A stretch of 64,000 bases of DNA from Bryopsis sp. KO-2023 (lineage: Eukaryota > Chlorophyta > Ulvophyceae > Bryopsidales > Bryopsidaceae): NCBI GenBank assembly GCA_030272585.1, contig BSYQ01000011.1:2728001-2792000 (forward strand). Direction: 5' to 3'. The first letter of the stretch is position 1. Each line of letters starts with the position of its first letter. This document shows, one piece after another, positions 9,227-20,700 of the stretch. The notes beneath the pieces are model-generated. The model ran no database searches, was not told the DNA's origin, and saw nothing but the letters and a program-made list of their open reading frames with translations. The position numbers and the translations under genes were made by a program.

Positions 9227-10881
9227 TTGGCGGGGCCGACGCATGTACAGGATACGGGTTTCAGCCTGCAAAAACGTTCCATATTAGCAGAAGAAACAGA
9301 AACAAAAACAGAAATTACATGTTGCGAAGAGCGGGCCGGATCACCTGGAACGGGATCCTTGGGAGAAACCGACGACAATGGTCATTTGAAGCCACAAGAG
9401 TCGTCTAGCGGGCCGATGTCAGAAGCGCAACTGGGCCTCGGGGAGGATCAGCCGGCATCTGCGCCCACAACATTAGTACCTGGGGTACATACTCGGACCG
9501 ATCCTGCTACGGCCGAGGGGGACAATTTTTCTTTTATTATGAAGACTGGTAATTTGGAGTCGTGCAAGCGTTTTACTGGATTTGAGATCCAGGTGACCGT
9601 GAGTGGCCAACCACTTACGGTGTACATAGATTCCGGTAGTTGGGAGAACTATATCTCAGCCCGGACGGGGGAGAGCCTGGGGATCAGGCCGAGTGGAGAA
9701 CAAAGAACGTTGGTGATGGCGGATGGATCAAAATCGCAGACGTTGGGTGAAGCGAAAGGAGTGAAATTTCGGGCCGGAAAAGCATCGTTTGTTTCAGACT
9801 TCCACATCTTTCCGGGGATGGCGTATGACATCATTTTGGGGATTCCGTGGTTAGTGTCAGAGGACCCGTCACTCTGTTTCCGGACACGCACAGTCTCGGT
9901 CCGCAGAGGCCGGGCCGCGATCAATTTACCTCTCGTCGTGTCAGAGAAGCCGAGGCCGACAGAGGTCATGACCGTGGGCAACATGACCCATACCTCAGCC
10001 ACAGATATATGGAAGGATGTCAAGGCACAGGAGTGCGACGCGGTGATGGTCGTCGTCAATGAAATCGAGGCCGAAGACACACATACCAAGGACGATCTGA
10101 GCAAGCTTTCCCGGCCGGACCATTCCAAGGCGATTAGCAATCTTTTGGAGAGTTATCGCCGGGTTTTCGCTTCGGATCTACCGAAGGGCACGCCTCCAGT
10201 GCGCAATGGGCATGAGTTTGAAATACAGCTCGAAGAGGGCACCAAACCCATATTCCGGCCCATGTACAAGTTGTCTCCGGCCGAGCTCACCGAGGTCAAG
10301 AAGCAGCTGGACTACATGTTGGACCGGGATATCATCCGGCCCTCGAAGAGCCCATGGGGAGCACCTATCCTTTTCGCAAATAAAAAGGATGGCGGGCTCC
10401 GGTTCTGTACAGACTACCGCTGGATCAACCAGCGTACTATTAAGAATCGGTACCCCCTACGGCTCCCGGAGGAGCTCTTGGATCGATTCCACGGAGCAAA
10501 GGTGTTCTCGCGGCTGGATCTTCGGTCCGGCTATTGGCAGATGCCGGTCCGGGCCGAGGATCAGGAAAAGACGGCTTTCCGGACGAGGTATGGCCACTAT
10601 GAATATAAGGTGGTACCGTTCGGCCTCACGAACGCGCCACCTCAATTCATGGCCATGGTCAATGATCTCTTCCGGGACTTCCATGATCAGTTTATTGATA
10701 GTGAAGCTTGTGGGTGGCGCAATAGTGGTTGGCTGTGTTGGTTGGATTCGTGATAACTTGCTGGCTAACGCAAGTATACTTGTGGGGTTTGTTGGTTTAG
10801 ACAACTCTCTAGCTAGCGCGGTTGTGAACGCTACTAGAGCACTTGGTTGGATAAGTGATTGCGTCAGGCAAACACTTAGAC

Positions 10882-10912
<31 letters not shown>

Positions 10913-13466
10913 AGCGGGAACACACCAATCCCACGAATCCCGAGTTCTTACAAGTAAAGTGAATAAGATGTCAAAACAACGAGTGGGCCTCTTAAGTACC
11001 CCTAAGTGTAGTACGCTGACGCATGCCCCAAACTCTGGGTCTAATCTGTCTTACTCGTGAACCCACATGCGTCAGCCACCCTAGACTCTATCCCAGACTA
11101 CCTCGTACAGCGCTAAAGTACTAGAAAATACTAACATTATGGTCGTCTTCCTGGACGATATTATCGTGTACAGCCGCACGAAGGAAGAGCACGCAGAGCA
11201 CCTCCGGCTTGTCCTCGATAAACTGGCCGAGCACAACCTCTTCGCCAAGGCGTCCAAGTGTGCCATCGCCGTGGCCGAACTCGATTTTGTCGGCCACTGG
11301 ATCACCAGCAAGGGCATCTCTCCTCACAGGAGTAAAGTTACAGCGATCCGGGACTGGGAGCCACTGAAGTCCGTGGCCGAAGTGCGGAGCTTTTTGGGGA
11401 TGGTCTCTTACTACAGGAGATTCATCCGGGAGTACTCTCGCAGGGCGGCCCCCATCCAAAAATTGGTGAAGAAGGATCAAGCATGGGAGTGGGGGCCGGA
11501 TCAGGAAGCGGCATTTGCATGTCTCAAGGACCGGCTAACTTCGGCCCCGGTACTGTTGATCCCGGACCCGGCCAAGCCATACGTGGTTGTGACGGATGCT
11601 TCGGACTTTGCCCTGGGAGCTACCCTCATGCAAGAGGCAACGGAGGGACTACAACCGGTCGCATTTTTGAGCCGGTCTCTGAACAACGCGGAACAGAAAT
11701 ACTCGGCCTACGAGCGCGAGCTGTTGGGTATCTCGTATGCCCTGGCTCAGTGGAGGCACTATTTGGAAGGAGCGCCAGGTGGCACAACGGTGTACACGGA
11801 TCACCAGCCAGCCACGCACTTCCTGCAGCAACGAGTTTTGTCCCGTACTCAGACCCGGTGGCTCAAAGCCGGTTATTTTCAGTCCATCATGCCCAAGATC
11901 GTGTACCTCCCGGGCCGCTCCAACGTGGTTGCGGACGCCCTGTCTCGCAAGCCACAACTGAAGAGCCTGGCGATTTTGGAGGCCAAAATTTCCCCGGGGG
12001 AGGCGCAAGAGTGGCAGGCCGCCACAACAGCTGATCCTTCCCTCAAGGATCTGGTCACCAAACTTGACCGGGGTGACACCGTTCCCGGTTACTTCAGAGC
12101 CGAGACTGGATTTCTTAAGTACCAACCTACACCTGAGGCCGAGCCGAAGATTGTTGTGCCGGCCGAGAAACGACAGATGGTGATGCACGACCATCATGAT
12201 GTTCCGATGGCGGGACATCCTGGATGAGCTCGGACGGCCGAGCTGGTGAGCCGGAACTATTGGTGGCGCGGCTGGAGACGGGCCGTGACACACTATGTTC
12301 GCACCTGCCCCACCTGTCAGGTCATGAAGACAGAGAACGCGAAGCCGAAGGGGTTGCTAAACCCGCTTCCTGTTCCGACCTACAAATGGGAGCAGCTGAC
12401 CACGGATCTGGTTACCGACCTCCCGCTCTCACAGGGATATACGGCCGTGGCCGTATTCGTGGATCGGCTCACGAAAATGTGCAAGTTCGTTCCGTGCACA
12501 AAAGAGGTGTCAGCGAAGGAGTATGCAAAGATGTTCCTGACGAAGGTGTTCCCCACCTCTGGAATACCAGAGGTGATCGTGTCCGACAGAGACCCACGTT
12601 TTACGAGCCAATTCTACAAAGAATTGTTCCGGCTCGTGGGCACGGATCTGAGGATGTCCACGGCCCATCACCCACAATCGGATGGGCAAAGCGAGGTCAC
12701 AATACGGACGCTGGAGAACTTCCTCCGGCCCTACGTTGAGGCCAGGCCGGAGGACTGGAGCGAGCACCTGAGCACCGCTGAGTTCGCGGCGAACAATGCA
12801 GTTAATGCCACAACCAAGTACTCGCCCTTCTACCTGATGTTTGGGCAACACCCGAGAGGCTTGGAGATCGATCGGCCTGAAACAAAAGTTGAGGCCGCAG
12901 AGGAGATGCTTGGACGGATGAGCGATGACCTTGAGGAAGCAAAGCGGAACTACGAGGCGGCCCAAAATTACATGTGCGAGGTCGCTAACAAGAAGCGCCG
13001 GCACGTGGAGTTCCGGGTCGGCCAGGAAGTGTGCCTCAGGAGCGCCCATCTACCCCTTGCAGTAACCAAGCATATTCCGGCCAAGATCCGGAGGCGCTAC
13101 GTCGGCCCATTCAAGATCGAGGCCGTGGTGTCACCGGTAGCTTACAGGATCAATCTCCCGGCCGGCTGGCGGTTGCACCCTACATTCCATGTATCCAAAC
13201 TCAAGGAGTACCTGCGCTCGGACGAATACATCCGAGATGATCCACCCGGCCCGGCCCTGGTGGATGAGTTGACAGGAGCTGAGGAGTTTGAGGTGGAGTC
13301 GGTGCTCCGAGCCAAAGGGAAAGGGGCCAGGAAAAAGTACCTGGTATTGTGGAAAGGATATCCGGCCCATGAAGCGACATGGGAGCCGGCCGAAAACCTC
13401 ACCCATTGTGCTGAACGGCTGGCCGAGTTCTCAAAAAGGAACGCGGCCGGGCCGGGCCGGAAGTAA
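9227..13466 (+). pseudogene. Element 1 pol region
   Basis: Domains in order are aspartic protease (active-site DSGS, then IILGIPWL), reverse transcriptase (with LDDIIVYS), RNase H (VTDASDFALGATL), integrase (zinc-binding HHCC, then DDE core with DRDPRFTS and TAHHPQSDGQSE) and a C-terminal chromodomain (YLVLWKGYPAHEATWEP). The chromodomain defines the chromovirus branch and in relatives targets integration to marked chromatin. A solo LTR of element 2's family lies inside the RT. Broken. Confidence 0.85.
10696..11136 (-). mobile_element. Solo LTR of element 2's family
   Basis: A 441-bp reverse-oriented sequence matching the 433-bp LTR of element 2, including the CA/GT microsatellite and the TGACGCATG inverted pair. 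It is bounded by TG...CA-type ends and by a short TTAT repeat on both sides. There is no internal region, so it arose by recombination between the two LTRs of an earlier insertion. Small differences from element 2's LTRs show it is older than element 2. Confidence 0.9.
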
Positions 13467-14477
13467 ACGCTAAGATGGGTGGAATGTGGTGATGGAGGAG
13501 TTGGACATGTGATGAAGGGGTCATTACGGAACCTTGGCTGGTATGGGACAGCCCAAGGGGGGATGTGATGGAACCCGAAGGGAAACTCCTATCCACTTTC
13601 ACATCAGGCGATACTTCGGCGGTACGAAGTACGAGGCGATTAGGTCAGCAAGAATAATAGTGGTTCCGAAAGCCGACTATTGAAGGAACCCTCAGCGAGA
13701 TTAAAATAAAACTATCGGCAGCAGTTATTCCGCAACCGAAGCCGAGAACAACCATGAGCGATTTCGAAGGAATGGTGAAACGCTTCGTGGAAGAGGCAAC
13801 GGAAGCGCTCGGGAAAGAAGTGGCGACGTTAAAGGAAGAAAACGCCACCCTCCAAGAGGAAGTCGACGTCTGGCGTAATAGAGCGCTGCAAAGTGAGCGT
13901 CGGGTTACGGAGTTGGAAAGCTGGGAACAGCGAGGGAGAACGGCCGAGGAACGTGTGAGGGGGTTACGCGCGGAGCTCGCAGTAGCCAAAGCACCCGCAC
14001 CACATGACAGGAGGAAAGAGGAAGCATTAGCGCAAGCTTCCCGAGCAGCCATCGACGCGTTGTCAGCCGGCCTTGTGTCGTGCTATGGCACCGTCTTTGC
14101 CTCCAGCGTTCCCACCGTCACGTCAACTCCGGATCCAGCAACCACGATGGCTCCTCCTCCTCCCTCTCGATGGCGTCAGAAGCGGAGCCGGAGCTTTAAG
14201 CCCAGAAGGAAGCTGCTCCGCCTGCGCCACCTGATCGACGACGAGGCCCAGGAAACGGACGCGCCTGAGGAGATTTGCGACTCCGGGGAAGGCCCGCCGG
14301 AGATTCAAGGAGAGGGGGAGGAGAAGGGGGAGGATGACGACGACCTCTATGGAAACCTTCCCGAGCCAGGCAAACTCCGCGCAACGTTGCGGACACAGGC
14401 AGAAAGCGGTGGCGGAAAGAAAAGCGACAAAGAGCCCAAACCAGGGGCAATGGATGTAGACAAGGAGCCACTGTCGC

Positions 14478-14910
14478 TGTTAGTATTTTCTAGTACTTTA
14501 GCGCTGTACGAGGTAGTTTGGGATAGAGCCGAGGGTGGCTGACGCATGTGGGTTCACGAGTAAGACAGATTAGACCCAGAGTTTGGGGCATGCGTCAGCG
14601 TACTACACTTAGGGGTACTTAAGAGGCCCACTCGTTGTTTTGACATCTTATTCTAGTTGTAAGAATTCGGGATTCGTGGGATTGGTGTGTTCCCGCTTGT
14701 GTGTGTGTTTGTGTGTGTGTGTGTGTCTAAGTGTTTGCCTGACGCAATCACTTATCCAACCAAGTGCTCTAGTAGCGTTCACAACCGCGCTAGCTAGAGA
14801 GTTGTCTAAACCAACAGACCCCACAAGAATACTTGCGTTAGCCAGCAAGTTATCACGAATCCAACCAACACAGCCAACCACTATTGCGCCACCCACAAGC
14901 TTCACTATCA
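14478..14910 (+). repeat. Element 2 5' LTR
   Basis: Begins TGTTAG and ends CTATCA. It holds a GT-rich microsatellite (about 14,698-14,728) and an inverted pair TGACGCATG / CATGCGTCA (14,540-14,548 and 14,589-14,597). The TGACG core is the classic plant bZIP (TGA-factor) target, which is a hint of regulated transcription but not proof. Confidence 0.95.
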
Positions 14911-14912
14911 AT

Positions 14913-14924
14913 TGGTTTCGGAGC
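14913..14924 (+). promoter_or_regulatory. Element 2 primer-binding site
   Basis: TGGTTTCGGAGC starts 2 nt after the 5' LTR, where the 3' CCA end of a tRNA primes minus-strand DNA. It differs at two of 12 positions from the usual initiator-Met site TGGTATCAGAGC. The same 12-mer is found in elements 3 and 4. Confidence 0.82.
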
Positions 14925-15057
14925 TAGGCAAGAACTTTAAGTTCTTGAGATCGAAACTTGTGAACGTGGTGTAACAAACACATTCGTTTGTTTGTTTGTT
15001 TGGTAGAGAAACTCCAACCGTGGTTGTTGAGTACTCCCAAATAGTGGCTGAGAGACT

Positions 15058-17706
15058 ATGGCTGACCGTGAACACGCATTGGAAGTGCGCGAGCCTCAAG
15101 TTGAAGAGCCAGGGATTGAACCTGAGTTCGATGAGGAATTGCCTGACGCACCCAATGTGGTGTACCAACAAATAAACGTCCAGAACATCCACAATGTCCA
15201 GCAAGCAGCTGTCGACATAGACATGGGAGCTGATGCGGAAGCCTTAAGAGAGGATGTGGATGCGGTCCATGACCGTGTGGACGATTTAACCCACGGGTTA
15301 AGGGGTCACCTGCAGCAAGTTGACCAGACACTGGGGCAGAGGCTAGCCCATACTGAAGCCTCTGTGTCGAACCAACTGGCTGGCGCATCAGAGGTGATCG
15401 GGCAGGCGCTGGAAACACAGCACCAGCATGCGCAACAGGTTGAGGCCACACAGCATGCGGTGGTGTCGCAACAGGAGAAGCTGGATACAGTGGTGGCTCA
15501 ACATGGTCGATACGAGCAAAGGCTATTGCGCCAGGATATCGAACATAGAAAAGAAAGAGCCGAAATCAAAGCTTCTGTGGATGCAATAACGAGGAGAATG
15601 GATGCCGCAGACATTCTGGCGGACTCTCGTTTTGCTGACCTAAAAGAAGCAACTGAAGCATCAGCACTTCAGTTAAAACAACTCTCCGAGCTATCCCTTG
15701 TACAAGGGCGGAGAATTGAAGGCTTATTAGGCACTGTTGCGGATTCCAACGAAAAAGTTGAACGGACTCTAGAGTTGTTTCGGGAGTCCTTGAACAAACA
15801 AGGTGCTGAGGTGAAGCGTTTGCAGAGCTCAAGAGTAGCAATTCAAAAAGATTTGATTGCCTTGGAGAAAAAGGCATCCAAAACCTGGGATCAGCAGCAA
15901 GATGCAGCTGATGTGGTTGCCTTAAGATTATCTGGCCTGGAACGAAGCATGGAAGATGTGAGTGGCGGGAGTCAGAGTGCCCAAAGTGGAAGTGATGCTC
16001 GTGCAGTATCACCAGAGCGTGAAGAATCAACTTCTCCTGAGCCTGAGGACTCAGCCTTTGGGATGCCGCTGCCGAAGAAATCAGTAAAGCAGTTGGCTGC
16101 ATCATGGCCGCCACTAGACCAGAGCTTCGCGGTAGGAATGGTTGGGGCAGGAACTTCAACAATTCCAGCTCCACCAGCCGTACAGGTCGAGGAGGGTGAA
16201 ATCGTTGCTGCAGAAGCACCACCATGCACTGCAGTGGATAGCGCACCAGACGCTGATTTCACATTCCCTCAACTGATACCTCCAAGTACAAGAGCTCAGC
16301 CTGGAGTACGCATCTCAGAACCCGACTCTGCCGATGGATCACGTAGACCCACACGAACTGACCCAAGAGTTCTCTCCTCAGCAGAGGTGTTATACCAAAT
16401 TGACCTTGAGCGTGCTAAGGCACAGGTCAGAGAAGAGAAAGGAAAAGAACCCATGCAGATCCCCACACGTACTGGGAGATTGGGACTTGGGTTAAGTGCT
16501 TTAGGAGCAAGGGTAGAAAATAACCCTTTTGCTGCACTTGGTTCATATGAGTCTACTGGTGGACCCAGTCGAGTTCCGCGTATGCGTGGAAACTTTGGAG
16601 ACCCTGGTGATGACGATCCAGATGATGATGGCGGTGATGATTACCGCGACAGACGAAACCGCCCACCTTCCCGCATTCCAGGTGCGCCTGATGGCGGTGG
16701 GGGTGGTGGCGGTGGTGGAGATGGTGGAGGCGGTGGACCTCCCGGTGGACCTCCTGGTGGAGGTGGAGGTGGAGGTGGCGCTGGACCAGCAGGGCCAGGA
16801 CCTCCTAGGCAAGGACAGTGGTTGCCTAGCACCGTCAAGTTGCAAATGCCTCGTGCATTTAACGGAAGTGGCGAACCAAAAGCCCGTAAATGGCAAGTGC
16901 TCATGACGCGGTACTTGAGAACCTGCGGAGTGCATGAAGCACAGTGGCAATCTGTGATGGCCACTAACCTTTATGGGGCTGCCTCGGATTGGTTAACGAT
17001 GCAAGAGTTGAAAATTCACCGAGGTGAAAGACCACCCTTCCGTGACTGGATGGACTTCATGGATGGCTTAGCTACAGCTTTCGAATTCTCTAGTGATCGA
17101 GATGAAGCGTGGCGTGACCTCCACAAACTCAAGCAGACTGGAACTGTGAAACAGTTTGTAAAAGAGTTTCAGCGGTTAGTCTTGAGGATTCCAGACCTCG
17201 AAGAGGATCACCAGTATTTGCTCTTCGTGGATGGACTTAAGAGTGAAGTTCAGAAGTTAGTCGCTGCAACGGTACCTCGAGATGTCGAGGCTGCCATCAT
17301 ATCCGCCGAACGATTGGAAGCCCTTGGAGTTGGAACACAAGGCCAAGGAGGGCAGACCAATCAGAAAAAGAAAGGAGTCTGGCGTGGTGGAAGAAAAAAG
17401 AAAGGCCAGAATCAGGGTCAGCAGCAGCAGAACCCTACACCACCAGCCCAAGCACCACCACAAGCTGCCGCAGGAGTACAGCAACAGCAACAGCAACAAG
17501 GCAGAGGAGGAGGACGTGGTGGTGGTGGACGTGGACGCGGTGGTGGTAACCGTGGAAGAGGACAAGCCAATCAGGGAAGACAGAACCCCCAGGGGGGAGG
17601 GGGATATAATTGTTACCTTTGTGGAAAGAAGGGTCATCCTGTGAGGCAATGTCCTAGATTAGAGGAGGTGAAAAACCTCCCTGATGTAAAGAAAATGTTA
17701 AACTGA
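15058..17706 (+). CDS. Element 2 gag
   Basis: 882 codons from the first in-frame ATG after the leader to TGA at 17,704-17,706. In order: an acidic N-terminus with a V-rich VYQQINVQNIHNVQ motif, a long coiled-coil-prone middle, an acidic and Pro-rich linker, a run of Gly/Pro (about residues 540-580), a retrotransposon capsid segment (about 600-750, WLTMQELKIHRGERPPF..., FSSDRDEAWRDLHKLKQTGTVKQF), an RG/Q-rich tail and a C-x2-C-x4-H-x4-C knuckle (CYLCGKKGHPVRQC). It is expected to build virus-like particles in the cytoplasm. It is large for a Ty3 gag because of the coiled coil. Confidence 0.92.
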   Translation: MADREHALEVREPQVEEPGIEPEFDEELPDAPNVVYQQINVQNIHNVQQAAVDIDMGADAEALREDVDAVHDRVDDLTHGLRGHLQQVDQTLGQRLAHTEASVSNQLAGASEVIGQALETQHQHAQQVEATQHAVVSQQEKLDTVVAQHGRYEQRLLRQDIEHRKERAEIKASVDAITRRMDAADILADSRFADLKEATEASALQLKQLSELSLVQGRRIEGLLGTVADSNEKVERTLELFRESLNKQGAEVKRLQSSRVAIQKDLIALEKKASKTWDQQQDAADVVALRLSGLERSMEDVSGGSQSAQSGSDARAVSPEREESTSPEPEDSAFGMPLPKKSVKQLAASWPPLDQSFAVGMVGAGTSTIPAPPAVQVEEGEIVAAEAPPCTAVDSAPDADFTFPQLIPPSTRAQPGVRISEPDSADGSRRPTRTDPRVLSSAEVLYQIDLERAKAQVREEKGKEPMQIPTRTGRLGLGLSALGARVENNPFAALGSYESTGGPSRVPRMRGNFGDPGDDDPDDDGGDDYRDRRNRPPSRIPGAPDGGGGGGGGGDGGGGGPPGGPPGGGGGGGGAGPAGPGPPRQGQWLPSTVKLQMPRAFNGSGEPKARKWQVLMTRYLRTCGVHEAQWQSVMATNLYGAASDWLTMQELKIHRGERPPFRDWMDFMDGLATAFEFSSDRDEAWRDLHKLKQTGTVKQFVKEFQRLVLRIPDLEEDHQYLLFVDGLKSEVQKLVAATVPRDVEAAIISAERLEALGVGTQGQGGQTNQKKKGVWRGGRKKKGQNQGQQQQNPTPPAQAPPQAAAGVQQQQQQQGRGGGRGGGGRGRGGGNRGRGQANQGRQNPQGGGGYNCYLCGKKGHPVRQCPRLEEVKNLPDVKKMLN
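17697..17703 (+). promoter_or_regulatory. Candidate -1 frameshift heptamer, gag to pol (element 2)
   Basis: GTTAAAC is read in gag as ..G TTA AAC and lies directly before the gag stop. The pol frame is -1 to gag and only opens after about 17,685, so any shift must occur in this ~20-nt stretch. Ty3 relatives are known to use gag-pol frameshifting. GUUAAAC is the shift site of equine arteritis virus. The same heptamer is at the same place in element 4. Confidence 0.65.
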
Positions 17707-20700
17707 CCGCCAGGCAGGAAACTGCTTCGTCTGAGCCTGGCCGACGCAAACGTCGTAAGCGAAATAGAGTTCGTAGGCGGCGTAGGAAGCTAAGATCAAA
17801 AGTAGGTGCCTCGAAAAAGGTTTGTACTCACAGCGGAAAACCTGAGGAGCGGACTAGTACACCGCGTGAAGAGAGAACAGAGACACTCTCCACATCTACC
17901 CAATCGGCACATGACAACTGCGATTGGCAAAGTGAACAGAAGGAAAGCACACCGGATGAGATGGATGCGCCTCATGCGTCCTCTGCATCTCTTCCCTCTG
18001 TTAGTGAATCTGTGGGCTCATTGGAGTCGCAGAGTAGTCTACAGGAGTCCCTGCCTGCAGACGTAGACGATAGTGGGTCAGAAACAACCCAGCGGTCTAC
18101 CACAGAGCGAGTTAATGTGTCAGAAGTTCGATCAACTTCGTCAACCAAGGGTGACACATGCCCTCTGTTAAAAATTCAAGAAGTGCCTGTGAGAGGGTAC
18201 GAAGTAAAAGCACGGATCAAGACCACGGACCTTTATGCATTCATTGATTGTGGAAGTACAGCAAACTATATCAATGATAAGGTAGCGCGTGATCTCGGGT
18301 TGTCGATTACACCAAGCTCAAAGAGAGCGATGTTGGCAAACGGAGATATTAAAGAACTGGCTGGCAGCTGTAACAACCTCCGAGTTAAGATAGGAGGGCT
18401 GAAATGCAAGATGAAAGCGGATCTGTTCCCAGACCTTGGTTATGACCTAATATTGGGCATGCCTTGGTTGCAGAAAGAAAACCCCCGCATAGACTTTCAG
18501 CAAAATGAGATTTCAGTTTGTAAAAACAGCCAAGTGTTTCATCTCCCGTTGCGTCATCCAACCCAAGAGAGTATTGAACCTGAACGAAAAGTACAGTCGA
18601 TACTGCAGAAAGTGCCAGTGACTGAGTGTTCTGCTAAGAGAATGATGCGTCATCTCAAAACAGAGACAGCATTCATGGTTGTAGTGCAAGAGTCTGAAGA
18701 TAAAGCTTTAGGCCAACATGAATTGCCTGACGCAATAGAGCGAACACAGCCATTCAACACTGAGGATGAGATTGGCAAACTTATTCGTTCAGACACACCT
18801 GCCGAAATTAAAAAGGTGGTAGAAAAACACCGTGGTGTGTTTCCTCGTGATTTACCCCCAGGAATCCCTCCGAAGAGAAAAGGTCATGAGTTTAAGATAG
18901 ACCTGGAGGACCCCACACCTATCCATCGTCCAATATACAAACTTTCACCAACAGAGCTGGATGAAGTGAAAGCACAAGTGGACTACCTTCTGGAACAGAA
19001 GAAAATCAAACCATCCGAGTCCCCTTGGGGCGCGCCAATCCTATTTGTACCGAAAAAGGATGGAGGCTTAAGGATGTGTGTGGATTACAGGTGGATTAAT
19101 AAGGTGACGGTGAAAAACCGGTATCCTTTACCCCTGCCAGAAGAATTGATGGATAGAGTGTTTAAAGCCAAAGTGTTCTCAAAGTTAGATCTGCGATCAG
19201 GCTACTGGCAATTTCCAGTAAGGCCATCTGATACAGATAAAACAGCGTTCCGAACGAGATACGGTCACTTTGAGTTTTTGGTAGCGCCTTTTGGGCTAAC
19301 CAATTGCCCAGCGCAATTCCAAACTCTAGTGCAAGACCTACTCGCAGAGTTTTTAGATGATTTTGTTGTTGTCTTTATTGATGACATACTCATCTTCTCT
19401 GAAAATATGGAACAGCATGCCGAACACTTAGAGAAAGTCCTGTCGCGATTAGCAGAATATCAGCTCTTTGCTAAGGCAAGTAAAAGTGAGCTGGCTGTCG
19501 CAACAGTAGACTATCTTGGCTACCGCATTAGCGGAAGTGGGTTAGAACCACAGGAACAAAAAGTGAAGGCAGTGAAGGAGTGGAAGGAACTACAGAGTGT
19601 TACCGATGTACGTAGTTTCCTTGGAATGGTTTCATACTATAGGAAATTCATTCCCCAGTTTGCACATGTTGCTGGACCACTCCATGACTTAGTGAAAAAA
19701 GACCATCCCTGGAGATGGGGACAGGTTGAGCGTGGCGCATTCAATGAACTGAAAAAGCGTCTAAGTCAAGCTCCCGTCCTTATTTTTCCAGATGCGTCAC
19801 TGCCTTACACTGTGATCACTGATGCGTCGAATGAGGCCATCGGTGCCGTGTTAACACAGGATCACGGAGAGGGGCTACAGCCAATAGCTTATCTCTCACG
19901 TAGATTCAAGCCTGCTGAGCTTAACTATGCACCATACGACAAAGAGTTGTGTGCAATATGTTATGCGATGGTGCAGTGGAGGCATTATCTAGAAGGTTGT
20001 GCGGGTGGAGTAACAGTGTTCACTGACCACCAACCTCTGACGCATATTCTATCGCAGAGGAACCTTTCTAGAACCCAAGCAAGATGGCTTGAGGCGGGGT
20101 ACCTGACTTCGATCAACCCCAAGATCTCCTACATAAAAGGCAAGGCTAATGTGTTAGCAGATGCTCTCTCCCGCAGTGTTCCTAAGCCCGTGGAAACTGC
20201 GATGAACATTTCCACTTGGCAAGTGCATCAAGCAAGCCAAGACGAGTGGAAACAAGCCCTCCAAGCTGATAACTCCTTGGTGAAGATATTGCGGAAGCTT
20301 GAGAGTGGTGAGGAAGTTGAGGGATATTTCCTCAGAGAGGGAATACTCTGGACGGTCCCAAAAAGAGGATTAGTCGAGAAAGTGGTGGTTCCTAAAGGCC
20401 AGCGCAATAAGATCATGAAGGAGTGCCATGAGACACCTTCAGCAGGCCATACAGGACCAGCGCGAACAGGAGAAATCCTAGCGCGGCGATATTGGTGGAA
20501 AGGGTGGATGAATGAGTTGAAGGCGTTTGTACGCGAATGCCCTGTGTGCCAACAAATAAAGGCTGACACACAGAAGCCTATGGGCTTACTTCAACCCTTG
20601 CCAATACCTGAGCGGAAGTGGGAGCAGATTACCACTGACTTGGTGACAGATCTACCAGCATCCAATGGGTTTAGTGCTGTAGCTGTCTTTGTCGATAGAC

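Noticed and set aside
10696-11136. An intron within the RT of element 1
   Set aside because: It matches the LTR of element 2 end to end and has flanking TTAT repeats, so it is a solo LTR.
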